Source: Gammaproteobacteria bacterium (GTDB lineage Bacteria > Pseudomonadota > Gammaproteobacteria > DAOWEP01). Taken from it: 32,301 nt of DNA. Positions 1 to 8,805 of the stretch are shown here, in pieces; the stretch's first letter is position 1, and each line of letters opens with the position of its first letter. The notes below the pieces were generated by a model. The model made no database searches, was not told the origin of the DNA, and worked only from the letters and a program-made list of their open reading frames with translations. The position numbers were made by a program, and so were the translations under genes. The stretch lies in the NCBI GenBank assembly GCA_030638455.1, contig DAOWEP010000023.1:1-32301 (forward strand). The letters are read 5' to 3'.

Positions 1-701
1 AGTGTTGCAGCTCCAATGCCGGCCGCAAGTGCCAACCATTTTTGTGATGGGTTATTGGATTTGGTGATTTTGTTGTATGAAAGTAACAAAATTCCCAGGC
101 CAAGCACGGTAACACCAGCAGATGTATGAATGGCCATGTGGGTGAGATGTGACCAGCCATAAGGAGTATTCGTACCAAGCATATAACCAAAAATGGTGCC
201 TATACCAATCGAAGCTACCAGCGTGCCCAGTATTCCTGAAATCCTATAATGAAGTATGGGGAATAAGGCGCACCGAGAAAACATTATTGCAATGCCAGAT
301 AATATAAAAGTGATGGCTGTAGAAGGTGCCATGCGGCCAGGGTGCAAGGAATTGGTTGTGATATAGTGATCCATGAAAATCTGGTCAATATGCAGATCTG
401 TATTAGTAGCGTACTCGAGGATTGTCAGGGACCCTATGCCGACAACCATGATTCCGGCCGAAACTGCTATACGAGATTTATTATAAAGTTGGGCCAGCAA
501 GCCAATCCCACAGAGAATGAAAGATAATGCGGTATTGAATTGCATGGGTGTATAAGAAGGGAGTACTTGTATTAACTTTTCGTTATGCGTTAGCCACCCG
601 AGCAGAACGATAAGACCCAGTAATACTACTATTCCTCCAGCGCTGGAGATCAAAACTTTCTGAAGAGAAATTTTGGTCAATAGATTGCGAAAATTATCCA
701 T
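1..701 (-). CDS. Multi-pass membrane sensor protein, N-terminal part (runs off window)
   Basis: Reading the minus strand from an ATG at 701 gives an uninterrupted frame of 233 codons to the window edge, so the 3' part of the gene is missing. At least six hydrophobic segments can be seen, near residues 16-37, 52-71, 78-95, 124-141, 154-175 and 189-208, and another seems to begin at about 222. Two hydrophobic segments begin with similar motifs, PMQFNTALSFIL and MAPSTAITFIL. From memory, this repeat occurs in integral-membrane sensor modules placed before PAS, histidine kinase or GGDEF domains. No catalytic domain lies inside the window, so the output is unknown. The gene diverges from the chemosensory operon, with about 1.25 kb between them. 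Membrane location is well supported; the sensor role is inferred. Confidence 0.7.
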   Translation of the reverse strand, partial: MDNFRNLLTKISLQKVLISSAGGIVVLLGLIVLLGWLTHNEKLIQVLPSYTPMQFNTALSFILCGIGLLAQLYNKSRIAVSAGIMVVGIGSLTILEYATNTDLHIDQIFMDHYITTNSLHPGRMAPSTAITFILSGIAIMFSRCALFPILHYRISGILGTLVASIGIGTIFGYMLGTNTPYGWSHLTHMAIHTSAGVTVLGLGILLLSYNKITKSNNPSQKWLALAAGIGAAT

Positions 702-970
702 AACATTCCATTTCGGCCTGCAAAGAGATGGCGGCAGGGTTAATGCGGTCTCCAAGTATGCTCGTTATTATGTAAGTGTTAATTCATGTTAAATATTATT
801 TGCTGTTATAGGTCATGGCAGGGCATGAATGACACTATAAAAATACCTCAATAATACTTTATATTCCATCAGATTAATTCCTATTAAGAATGAGAAAAAG
901 ACCTATAAACAGAGTAAATAAAGCGCTAATAATTTTGTTTATACTTTAATTCTCTAAGAGTTTAATTCCC

Positions 971-1067
971 CGCAGTTTGCTGCGAATATCGTCATTTCGG
1001 CCTTTGTCGGTGTAACGTGATGATTTTAATACCTCGTCCGCTTGTGGCGGGGTAGTTCTCTAGCTAC
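971..1067. repeat. Small GC-rich palindromes, possibly REP-like
   Basis: Three small hairpins sit close together in AT-rich DNA. CGCAG/CTGCG is at 971-984 with a TTTG loop. CCGC/GCGG is at 1038-1050. GTAG/CTAC is at 1052-1067. Clusters like this resemble REP elements or decayed ends of IS200/IS605-type elements. Only one copy is visible, so repetition in the genome cannot be judged. Confidence 0.3.
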
Positions 1068-1173
1068 TTTAAGTAATTTGAGGCGCAATGGTGGCCTTTC
1101 ACTCTGTGACTGATGTAGTTTTACCAGTGTTATGAAGCGAATTGTAAATAATTGTAAAATCGTTTGGGTTACC

Positions 1174-1438
1174 AGTACTCCTTCAAGGTGATATTGACGG
1201 GTTCAGCGAGTCGGGAAGCGGTTGGCTGCAAGGCGCGTCTTGCCGGGAATGGTTAGCCCTTGCCAAGAGGCGCAACACCGCAGACGACTGCTTCCCGACT
1301 CGCCCGAAGGGAGCTACCCAGATAACCCAATACGGCGTTGCATTCCTTGAAAAGGACAAGCCATTCCCTGCGGAATGCGCCTTGTTTTGGGTTATCTGGG
1401 TAGCTCTGAACCCGTCAATATCACCTTGAAGGAGTACT
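1174..1438. repeat. 265-bp inverted-repeat element with three-way-junction folding potential
   Basis: The outer arms, 1174-1206 and 1406-1438, are perfect 33-bp inverted repeats ending in AGTACTCC/GGAGTACT. Two further stems sit inside. Arm A pairs 1207-1219 with 1290-1302 (13 bp perfect), and its interior pairs further but imperfectly. Arm B pairs 1311-1330 with 1387-1406 (20 bp perfect), with an inner GCATTCC/GGAATGC pair at 1340-1346 and 1372-1378. The three stems meet around 1206/1207, 1302-1311 and 1406, giving a closed three-way junction with an 8-nt linker. It has no coding frame and no transposase. It could be a non-autonomous mobile element (MITE-like), a structured RNA or a protein-binding cruciform. 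The base pairing is certain; the function is unknown. Confidence 0.85.
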
Positions 1439-1957
1439 AGAATGCACCATTATGTAGCGGTTATTTAACCATTATTTGATAGCAAATATGATGCATAGGA
1501 TCATCTCCGTCCTTCCTGGGGGGCAGTTCCAGATTATAAATTAATGTTGATGTGGTTAATCATGGGTTGGTGCATGTTCTGTATATGCATGATTCCTAAA
1601 TCTTGCAATATCAGTCTGGTTTTCAATGTAGGTTCTTTCCGGTTTGTTGTGTATTCCTGAGTAAGTAACCAGGCCGGGTAAGAATTCATACCTTATCCGT
1701 TATCAGATATTTCCTTAGTCCATAAGCAGGACAGTTATTATCAAATCATAAGTTGTTACCTGATCAAATATTCACTTGGATAGTCGAAATACTTAGGTAT
1801 ACCAGTTATGGAAATGTTGATTTAGAAGGAAGAAGGGCAAGGGTGAAAACACGAATACTACTAAAAGGTGCAAATAACTATAGGACTTAAATCAGACCCA
1901 AGATAAAGCAGTTATTTATTCGGTCTTTATGAAGTTGAAACATTTTAGGGTGATGCG

Positions 1958-2326
1958 ATGGGTAAAACAATTTTAATAGTTGATGATTCAGATTCAATGA
2001 GACATGTGCTCGGGGTTACCTTGAGAAAGGAAGGATATGAAGTAATCGACGCTAAAGATGGTGTTGATGCCCTGGAAAAGCTTGATGGAACAAGGATCTC
2101 ATTGATTATCAGTGATATCAATATGCCGAATATGGATGGCATAACCTTTATTAAGGAGGTGAAAAAAATTTATGCGTACAGGTTTACGCCTATTTGTACG
2201 TTGACCACCGAAGGGGGAAGGAAAAGGATTGATGAAGGGAAGGATGCCGGTGCCAAGGCGTGGATGGTTAAACCGTTTGTGCCACAAAAATTACTCGAAA
2301 CCGTTTCAATGCTTGTGATGCCCTGA
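1958..2326 (+). CDS. cheY: CheY-like single-domain response regulator
   Basis: A 122-residue protein that is one receiver domain. It has the acidic pocket D9/D10, the phospho-acceptor D53 (in SDINMP), the switch threonine T83 and the conserved lysine K105 (in VKPF). The TTEGG...GKDAGAKAWMVKPF end is typical of CheY proteins encoded beside cheA. It should be phosphorylated by the CheA two genes downstream and carry the signal to a motor or other effector. AGGGTGA at 1947-1953 is a good ribosome binding site for the ATG at 1958. It is the first gene of the chemosensory run, about 60 bp before the STAS gene. Which motor it controls (flagellum or pilus) cannot be told from the sequence. Confidence 0.9.
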   Translation: MGKTILIVDDSDSMRHVLGVTLRKEGYEVIDAKDGVDALEKLDGTRISLIISDINMPNMDGITFIKEVKKIYAYRFTPICTLTTEGGRKRIDEGKDAGAKAWMVKPFVPQKLLETVSMLVMP

Positions 2327-2387
2327 TCTGGATTTTTATATTAAGAAGCGTATTAAAACAATTAATAAAGAAAGTGGAGAGAAGACT

Positions 2388-2720
2388 ATGTCTATCAAAA
2401 CGTATGCTCGGAATGGAAAGTGCAAAATCAAGGTGGAGGTTGACATGACCATCTACACAACAGCGGATCTAATGCCGAAGATATTAAAGAGCCTGGATAA
2501 ACACAAGGAATTGGTTATAGATTTGTCTGATGTATTTGAGATTGATACATCAGGCATTCAGCTTCTTGAATTCATAAAACGTGAAGCCAGGCGAGATAAT
2601 AAAGTATTCAGCATGGTTTCTCATAAAGAGAACGTGCTGGATGTGTTTCATCTTTACCGATTGAATGGCCAATTGGATGCGATACCGGATAATTCTGTAT
2701 CGGAAATTAAGGTTGCCTAG
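2388..2720 (+). CDS. STAS-domain protein (anti-sigma factor antagonist type)
   Basis: A 110-residue single STAS domain. The central part reads ELVIDLSDVFEIDTSGIQLL. The DTSG motif places the usual phosphorylatable serine at residue 55. Such proteins (SpoIIAA/RsbV family) bind partner proteins depending on serine phosphorylation, and they recur inside proteobacterial che operons between cheY and cheA. No RsbW-type serine kinase or PP2C phosphatase is present in this window, so its regulators are unknown. GGAGAGAAG at 2376-2384 supports the ATG at 2388. The gene ends 11 bp before cheA, which implies co-transcription and probably translational coupling. Confidence 0.87.
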   Translation: MSIKTYARNGKCKIKVEVDMTIYTTADLMPKILKSLDKHKELVIDLSDVFEIDTSGIQLLEFIKREARRDNKVFSMVSHKENVLDVFHLYRLNGQLDAIPDNSVSEIKVA

Positions 2721-2731
2721 GTATCGCCTTC

Positions 2732-4960
2732 ATGAATGAAGAAATACAGGAAAGCATCCAGGTATTTGTTTCCGAGGCGGGGGAATTGCTTGACGAGATG
2801 GAATCTGCTCTTCTTGTGCTGGAAGAAGACCCCTCTCATGAAGGACATATTAATACCGTATTCCGGGCCGTTCATACCATAAAAGGTTCAGCCGGACTTT
2901 TTTCATATGATCATATTGTGGATTTCTCCCACCATGTTGAAAGTGTTCTGGACAGGGTGCGTGACGGGCAACAGAAAATTACCAGTGAATTACTGTCCAT
3001 ATTGCTGGCTTGTCATGACATTCTGGAAAATCTTGTGCAAGCCGCTGTCAATGATCAGGGTGCGGGTGATGAAGAAGTACAGGAAAGAACACGCGGGATT
3101 GCTGGACAGCTTGAACAATATCTTGGAGAAAGTGCATGTGCGGTGGATGAGAATCCTATGGTTAGCCATGAAGTACTACAGATTGATGACCAGATATCAG
3201 GAATAGAGCTGGGTAGTAATTGGCATATATCTCTACGCTTTGGTCCTGATGTACTGCGCAATGGCATGGATCCCTTGTCCTTTATGCGTTATCTCTCCAG
3301 GCTTGGTGAGGTCGTCCAGATTCTTCCTGTTTGGGATGATATGCCCGGCAGGGGCGAGATGGAGCCTGAAAGTTGCTATCTGGATCTTGAGATCGAATTC
3401 AAAAGTGATGCGGACAAGGTAACCATTGAAAATGTATTTCAGTTCGTCAAGGACGACTGCAAGGTAACCATTCTTCCGCCACTCACCCGCCATTCTCTTT
3501 ATAAGGAAGCAATTGAAGATCTTCCTGGTGAGCCAATGCGCCTTGGCGATATCCTGGTTGAAAGTGGTGCGGTAACAGAACGTGAGCTCAAAGAGGCTCT
3601 GGAAGTCCAGCAGAGTGAAGTGGATCAGGCTGAGCTCAAGATGGAAAATATTTCAAAAACTCCAATCGGTGAAGTCCTGATACATAAAGGATCCGTACAT
3701 CCTGAGTTGGTCAATGCGGCAGTAAATAAGCAGGCAAAGAACAAAGGATCGCCAGAAAAAACCATTCGCGTAAGTGCCGATAAGCTGGAGTCTCTTATTA
3801 ACCTTATGGGCGAACTGGTGATATCCACTGCAAACATAGCCTTGCTCGCAAATCTCACAAGAAAAGATACGCTGAATGATGCGTTAATTGAGGCCACTGA
3901 AAATATGGGGCAACTGGTCGATGGGGTTCGTGATGCGTCGCTTGGCTTGCGTATGGTGCAAATTGGCGAAACGTTTTTTCGATTTCGTCGTATTGTGAGA
4001 GATGTGTCTCATAAATCATGTAAGGATATCGAGCTCAAGATCAGTGGTGGTGAAGCTGAGCTAGATAAAACAGTTATTGAGAAAATATCAGATCCGCTTT
4101 TACATCTGGTTCGTAACGCAATAGATCATGGTATTGAGTCAACGGAAACACGCCATAAAACCGGTAAGCCAAAAAAAGGTTTGTTACATCTTAGTGCATC
4201 ACATGATTCGGGCGGTATTGTAATTAAGGTAAGTGATGATGGCTGTGGATTATCGCACGAGAAAATACTTGCAAAGGCACAAGACCTGGGCCTGGTTAAA
4301 GACAATCAGAAGCTTTCTGACCAGGAGGTATATCGCCTGATATTCGAGCCTGGATTTTCAACAGCAGAGCAGGTAACTGATCTTTCCGGGCGTGGAGTCG
4401 GGATGGATGTAGTCAGGCGCAATATTGAAGCACTGCGTGGACATGTCGATGTCGAAAGTCAGCCGGGAAAAGGCACCAGTTTTAGTATTCACCTGCCATT
4501 AACACTGGCGATTATCGATGGTTTTCTGGTCAGGGTTGGTAAGTCTTTTTATGTGATCCCGCTGGATATGGTGGAAGAATGTACAGAATTGCCAGAGGAG
4601 TTCCAGAATGCCAGTCAACTAAATAGCTATATGGACTTGCGTGGAGAAGTTTTGCCATTTATCCATCTCGCAGAGCTGTTTCAGGAAAAAAATGTGCGAT
4701 CAGGACGCGAAAATATCGTGGTAGCAAAGTTCGCAGGTCAGAAGGCTGGTCTGGTTGTGGATGAATTGCATGGTGAGTACCAGACAGTTATCAAGCCGTT
4801 GGGAAAAGTTTTTAGACAACTTCATGGTATCAGCGGGGCAACTATTCTGGGTAGCGGGAAAGTTGCCATGGTTATTGATGTGCCTGCATTGGTGAAAACG
4901 GCCGCTTCTGGGGCATTTGAACATGGTCGTTTCAGTAGCAATTCAGAAGTGCTTAATTGA
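2732..4960 (+). CDS. cheA: Chemotaxis histidine kinase CheA with an inserted tandem MshEN-like motif
   Basis: A 742-residue CheA. The Hpt domain is at about 1-130, with phospho-acceptor H48 in HTIKGSAG. A linker region runs from about 155 to 255. Residues 270-334 hold two 24-residue repeats, R270-Q293 and P311-Q334, separated by 17 residues. Dimerisation starts at about 345. The ATPase core follows, with N box HLVRNAIDHG near 458-467, G1 DDGCG near 502 and G2 GRGVGMDVV near 553. A CheW-like domain runs from about 590 to 725. The repeats match the c-di-GMP-binding MshEN motif layout, which is not part of textbook CheA. The kinase should sit in an array with the MCP and CheW encoded just downstream and phosphorylate CheY and CheB. 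There is no clear Shine-Dalgarno; the start lies 11 bp after the STAS stop, suggesting coupling. Confidence 0.95.
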   Translation: MNEEIQESIQVFVSEAGELLDEMESALLVLEEDPSHEGHINTVFRAVHTIKGSAGLFSYDHIVDFSHHVESVLDRVRDGQQKITSELLSILLACHDILENLVQAAVNDQGAGDEEVQERTRGIAGQLEQYLGESACAVDENPMVSHEVLQIDDQISGIELGSNWHISLRFGPDVLRNGMDPLSFMRYLSRLGEVVQILPVWDDMPGRGEMEPESCYLDLEIEFKSDADKVTIENVFQFVKDDCKVTILPPLTRHSLYKEAIEDLPGEPMRLGDILVESGAVTERELKEALEVQQSEVDQAELKMENISKTPIGEVLIHKGSVHPELVNAAVNKQAKNKGSPEKTIRVSADKLESLINLMGELVISTANIALLANLTRKDTLNDALIEATENMGQLVDGVRDASLGLRMVQIGETFFRFRRIVRDVSHKSCKDIELKISGGEAELDKTVIEKISDPLLHLVRNAIDHGIESTETRHKTGKPKKGLLHLSASHDSGGIVIKVSDDGCGLSHEKILAKAQDLGLVKDNQKLSDQEVYRLIFEPGFSTAEQVTDLSGRGVGMDVVRRNIEALRGHVDVESQPGKGTSFSIHLPLTLAIIDGFLVRVGKSFYVIPLDMVEECTELPEEFQNASQLNSYMDLRGEVLPFIHLAELFQEKNVRSGRENIVVAKFAGQKAGLVVDELHGEYQTVIKPLGKVFRQLHGISGATILGSGKVAMVIDVPALVKTAASGAFEHGRFSSNSEVLN

Positions 4961-5009
4961 GCGTGTTGGATAGTTACATATTGTTTAATTAAACCGGAAT
5001 ATATTTTAT

Positions 5010-5022
5010 GGCGGTATCCGCC
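5010..5022 (+). other. Small hairpin between cheA and the MCP gene
   Basis: GGCGG/CCGCC with a TAT loop forms a strong 5-bp stem in the 87-bp gap. No T-tract follows, so it does not look like an intrinsic terminator. It might protect an mRNA end or adjust expression between cheA and the receptor gene. Confidence 0.35.
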
Positions 5023-5047
5023 TGCTAAGGACATAAATGGAGTTTCT

Positions 5048-8000
5048 ATGAAGACAGTGTCACAAAAAGCCAGTAACGAAGTACAGGTAGAAGAAGGTAT
5101 GTTACTTGTAGTGAGGAGTGATGATAAAGGCATTGTTACCTATGCTAGCGATGACTTTATTAAGATTAGTGGTTTTGAAAGTAGTGAGCTTATCGGGGAA
5201 TATAATATTGCGATTCATCATCCGGATATGCCAGCAGAAGTTTGTGAGGAACTTTGGTTGACGATAAGTTCCGGAAAGCCCTGGATAGGGCTGATTAAAG
5301 AATCTTGCAAGAATGGTGATTACTATTGGGTGGAGAAAAATATAACTCCAGTGTTTAAACAAGGACGCATTATCGAATACTTGTCAGTGTCTACCAAACC
5401 TACTCGTGAACAGATTGCTGAGGCCGAGCTGTGGTACCAACAAATCAGAGCAGGAAAAAAACCAAAAAATAAATTATATGAAAGGCTAAATGTATTTCGA
5501 GACCTCAAGATAGGGCAAAAACTGGGTTTCGTGAGTATTATATTCTTGTTGTTGATCACAGTTTTATCTGTGGATTTAGTGCTGACAAGGAATGAGGCCA
5601 TTAATTTCGCAGAGCAGGAAATAAACGGGGTGAGATACCTGAGGCCAGTGAGAAAGCTCCTGCAAAATATCCTTCAGCATCGAGGGCGGGTCGCTGCCTA
5701 TCTTAACGGTCACAACCCCCTTCAATCCGGTATTCTAGAAGCGCATCATGAAATTGATAAAAATTTACAGGCTATCGCGGTAGTGGATCAGGAGCTTGGT
5801 GAACAGCTAGATACCACCATAATATTGAAGGCCGTAACAGAAAAATGGCACTCCCTCAAGAAACAGGGCCTTGATCTGAATTATAAGGAAAGTTTTGCAC
5901 GTTATACAGCTCTTCATAAAGATATTGTCAAACTAGCTACCCAGGTACGAGACACTTCAGGTCTCATACTGGATGGAGAGCTGGACACTTATTACCTTAT
6001 GGATCTGGCAGTAAACTGGGTTACTGATATTACCGAGAGGTTGGGTCAAAACAGAGGGGTTGGTTCCGGAATTATCAGTCGAGGTCACTTTGATGATGGG
6101 GAGCGGGAAAAAATGATCGTGTTACGGGCATTAATGCAGTCTGGCTCGGCAGGTCTGGCTCATGCGCTCGAACATACTTCCAATGTCAATCGATCAAGCG
6201 TGCAGGTACAGGATTTATTCAAGTCAATAGAAATCTTTGATGCTCAGATTAGAACTCTCATCAAAGGCAACATCAATGACCTCAACACAAGTGATTATTT
6301 TGCGGCGGGCACACGGGCGGTAGATAACATTTTTACCCTGTACGATGTCTCGTCGCAGATTTTGATAGAGAAACTACAGGAAAGAGCGGATCGCCTGTCT
6401 CGTAATATTCTCCTGGTTATGCTTTTTGTTCTTGCAGGCGCGTTTTTATCTGTTCTAGTGAGTATTGGAGTTACGAAAAATATTGTTCGTTCTTTGAGGA
6501 AAGCTGTCTGGCATTTTAACCGGATTTCTGAAGGCAGCTATCAAGAAGAAATTGATATCAAGAAAGGAGACGAGATTGGTGATTTGTTGCGTGGTCTTAA
6601 GTCCATGCAGGTAAATCTTGCATTTAATATTAATAAGGAAAAGGAAAGCGCGCATGGTATGCGGCGTATCAAGACAGCACTAGATCAGGTGGCTACCGGA
6701 GTGATGATGTCAGATAAAGATCGCAATATTATTTATATGAACAAGGCCGTTAAGAAGATGTTTGAAGATGCTCAGGAAGATATCCGTAATGAGTTGCCGT
6801 GCTTCGATGTAGATAAACTAATGGGATCATGCATTGATCAATACCATAAAAATCCAGCTCATCAGATTGATGTGTTGGGGGAAATGAATGAACCAAACAG
6901 TGGATCCATTATGCTGGGTGGTCATACTTTCAAGGTAAATATGACACCTGTATTTGATGATCTTGGGGAGCGCCTGGGTACTGCCATTGAATGGATGGAT
7001 AGTACATCTGAGGTGGCAGTAGAGAATGAGATTGACTCGATTATTGAAGCAGCTGGAAACGGCGATTTCTCTCAACGGATTTCACTTGATGGAAAGGAAG
7101 GCTTCTTCGAGAAACTGGCCAGGGGCATCAATAAGATCATAAGTACCAGTGATTCAGGATTAAATGATGTGGCCAGGATTATTCGTGAACTGGCGTCGGG
7201 TGACTTGAGACACACAATGGATAAAGATTATGAGGGTATCTTTGGGGAGCTCAAGAATGATGTAAATTCAACTATTACCAAGTTGTCTGAGGTCATAAGT
7301 GAAGTAAGTAGTAACGCGAATATGATTTCAAGTGCCTCAGAGCAATTAAGTGCAACCGCCCAGACATTAAGTCAGGATACCAGTAATCAGGCGTCCAGCG
7401 TTCAGAAAACCAGCGCATCTATTGAAGAGATGATCGCATTGATTAGCCAAAATAGTGAAAACGCAAAGATCACGGACAGTATAGCAATGGAAGCATCTAC
7501 ATCTGCAAAGGAAGGGGGATATGCGGTGCTGGATACTGTTGATGCTATGAATAGCATCGCTGACAAAATCGGAGTTATTGAAGAAATAGCCTATCAGACG
7601 AACATGCTGGCATTGAATGCAGCAATAGAAGCGGCCAGGGCAGGTGCACAGGGAAAAGGGTTTGCGGTTGTTGCTACTGAGGTTCGGAAACTGGCTGAGC
7701 GCAGTCAGGTTGCTGCCCAGGAAATCGGTAGTTTGGCAGCAGATAGTGTAAAGATTGCAGGAAAAGCAGGGGACATGCTCGAGCAGATAGTGCCAAATAT
7801 TGCCAAAACTGCAGATTTGGTGCAGGAGATTTCTGCTTCATCTGAAGAGCAGGCAGCAGGTGTTGGTCAAATTAGCAATGCGATGTACCAGCTCGATCAT
7901 CTGACACAAAAAGGATCATCCAGTGCTGAAAATCTTGCATCAACTTCAATTGAATTGCGTGGCCAGGCAGAACAACTAAATCAAATGATGTCGTTTTTCT

Positions 8001-8224
8001 CGCTAAGAAAAAAATACAGAATGTTAGATCAAGAGAGTACTAAGAGTACTAGTGGAGACAGAAGGTCAGCGTCTGTTGTCAGTACTTTGCAAATTCCAGA
8101 TCCAAAAGAAAATATTAGCATATCAGCGGAAAATGGTGCGCAGGGTACAGATGACCAGGAAAAGCGTGACATTCTTGAGATTGAACAGGGCGACTCAAGT
8201 GAAGTTGATTTCGAGAGATTCTAG
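5048..8224 (+). CDS. Methyl-accepting chemotaxis protein with PAS domains
   Basis: A large receptor of 1058 residues. An Aer-like cytoplasmic PAS domain (about 15-125) precedes the first membrane segment (about 160-180). A roughly 270-residue periplasmic region follows, then a second membrane segment (about 453-475), a HAMP region, a second PAS-like domain (about 540-655) and the signalling coiled coil. The hairpin tip is recognisable around 842-880: EEIAYQTNMLALNAAIEAAR, then GAQGKGFAVVATEVRKLAER. So it could sense both a cytoplasmic cue (redox or a bound cofactor through PAS) and a periplasmic ligand. The C-terminus is a polar tail ending in DFERF and lacks an obvious CheR/CheB tethering pentapeptide of NWETF type. 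GGAG at 5039-5042 supports the start. It is the only receptor encoded in the window. Confidence 0.93.
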   Translation: MKTVSQKASNEVQVEEGMLLVVRSDDKGIVTYASDDFIKISGFESSELIGEYNIAIHHPDMPAEVCEELWLTISSGKPWIGLIKESCKNGDYYWVEKNITPVFKQGRIIEYLSVSTKPTREQIAEAELWYQQIRAGKKPKNKLYERLNVFRDLKIGQKLGFVSIIFLLLITVLSVDLVLTRNEAINFAEQEINGVRYLRPVRKLLQNILQHRGRVAAYLNGHNPLQSGILEAHHEIDKNLQAIAVVDQELGEQLDTTIILKAVTEKWHSLKKQGLDLNYKESFARYTALHKDIVKLATQVRDTSGLILDGELDTYYLMDLAVNWVTDITERLGQNRGVGSGIISRGHFDDGEREKMIVLRALMQSGSAGLAHALEHTSNVNRSSVQVQDLFKSIEIFDAQIRTLIKGNINDLNTSDYFAAGTRAVDNIFTLYDVSSQILIEKLQERADRLSRNILLVMLFVLAGAFLSVLVSIGVTKNIVRSLRKAVWHFNRISEGSYQEEIDIKKGDEIGDLLRGLKSMQVNLAFNINKEKESAHGMRRIKTALDQVATGVMMSDKDRNIIYMNKAVKKMFEDAQEDIRNELPCFDVDKLMGSCIDQYHKNPAHQIDVLGEMNEPNSGSIMLGGHTFKVNMTPVFDDLGERLGTAIEWMDSTSEVAVENEIDSIIEAAGNGDFSQRISLDGKEGFFEKLARGINKIISTSDSGLNDVARIIRELASGDLRHTMDKDYEGIFGELKNDVNSTITKLSEVISEVSSNANMISSASEQLSATAQTLSQDTSNQASSVQKTSASIEEMIALISQNSENAKITDSIAMEASTSAKEGGYAVLDTVDAMNSIADKIGVIEEIAYQTNMLALNAAIEAARAGAQGKGFAVVATEVRKLAERSQVAAQEIGSLAADSVKIAGKAGDMLEQIVPNIAKTADLVQEISASSEEQAAGVGQISNAMYQLDHLTQKGSSSAENLASTSIELRGQAEQLNQMMSFFSLRKKYRMLDQESTKSTSGDRRSASVVSTLQIPDPKENISISAENGAQGTDDQEKRDILEIEQGDSSEVDFERF

Positions 8225-8240
8225 CAAGGGATATGGCGTT

Positions 8241-8804
8241 ATGTCACCAGTAGCACATGTAACCACAGATGATGACTCAGGAGCTGATCAGATAGAGAGT
8301 CAAAACCAGTTTCTAAGCTTCAGGTTGGCAGATGAGGTATATGCAATTGATCTTATGAGCCTCAAAGAGATTATTGGATACGGTGATTTGACAAGTGTTC
8401 CTATGATGCCGGGCTTTATACGTGGGGTAATAAACTTGCGTGGAAGAGTTGTTCCTGTCGTGGATCTAGCAGAGAGGCTTGGTGGTCAGAAGACAGAGGT
8501 TAGGAAAAGGACCAGTATTATTATCGTGGAGATTTTTGATGAAAGTGATGACGAGAGAATTGATATTGGCATCATAGTCGATAGTGTGAATGAAGTTCTT
8601 GATATTTGCCCGGATGATATTGAGCCGCCTCCGAGTTTCGGTGCAAAGATTCGTACTGATTTTATTGAGGGGATGGGAAAGGTAGACGGGAAATTCCTGG
8701 TGTTACTTGATATAGGGAACATTCTTTCAATTGAAGAATTGTCCATGTTGAATGATGTAAATGTAGGGGTTAAGGAACCTGCCAGGAAACCGGAGACAGA
8801 ATAA
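8241..8804 (+). CDS. cheW: Chemotaxis coupling protein CheW
   Basis: A 187-residue CheW-like protein. The SH3-like core is visible as FLSFRLADEVYAIDLMSLKE, then the conserved RGVINLRGRVVPVVDL, and later the second half with GIIVDSVNEVLDI and KVDGKFLVLLDI. It should link the MCP to CheA in the signalling array. The frame is open upstream into the end of the MCP gene to 8052, but an ATG at 8241 comes 16 bp after the MCP stop with AAGGG upstream. It also gives a normal CheW length, so I chose it. The stop is followed one base later by the cheR start. Confidence 0.93.
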   Translation: MSPVAHVTTDDDSGADQIESQNQFLSFRLADEVYAIDLMSLKEIIGYGDLTSVPMMPGFIRGVINLRGRVVPVVDLAERLGGQKTEVRKRTSIIIVEIFDESDDERIDIGIIVDSVNEVLDICPDDIEPPPSFGAKIRTDFIEGMGKVDGKFLVLLDIGNILSIEELSMLNDVNVGVKEPARKPETE

Positions 8805-8805
8805 T

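Larger units (their letters stand above)
702..1957. other. Long gene-free intergenic region
   Basis: I found no convincing coding frame of useful length here on either strand. The region separates the divergent membrane sensor gene from the chemosensory operon, so promoters for both should lie in it, but I cannot pick a clear -35/-10 pair. It contains the large inverted-repeat element at 1174-1438 and small GC-rich palindromes near 971-1067. The rest, about 1440-1940, is AT-rich with no obvious repeat. Confidence 0.6.

Noticed and set aside
342..527. Short + strand frame opposite the membrane sensor gene
   Set aside because: It is a shadow of the minus-strand membrane protein, whose frame is longer and has clear hydrophobic helices.
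4822..5133. Minus-strand frame across the end of cheA and the start of the MCP
   Set aside because: It is antisense to two well-supported genes and shows no domain or ribosome binding site.
8052..8240. Open upstream extension of the CheW frame into the MCP gene
   Set aside because: It overlaps the MCP tail in another frame and has no domain character. The ATG at 8241 gives a normal CheW with a ribosome binding site.
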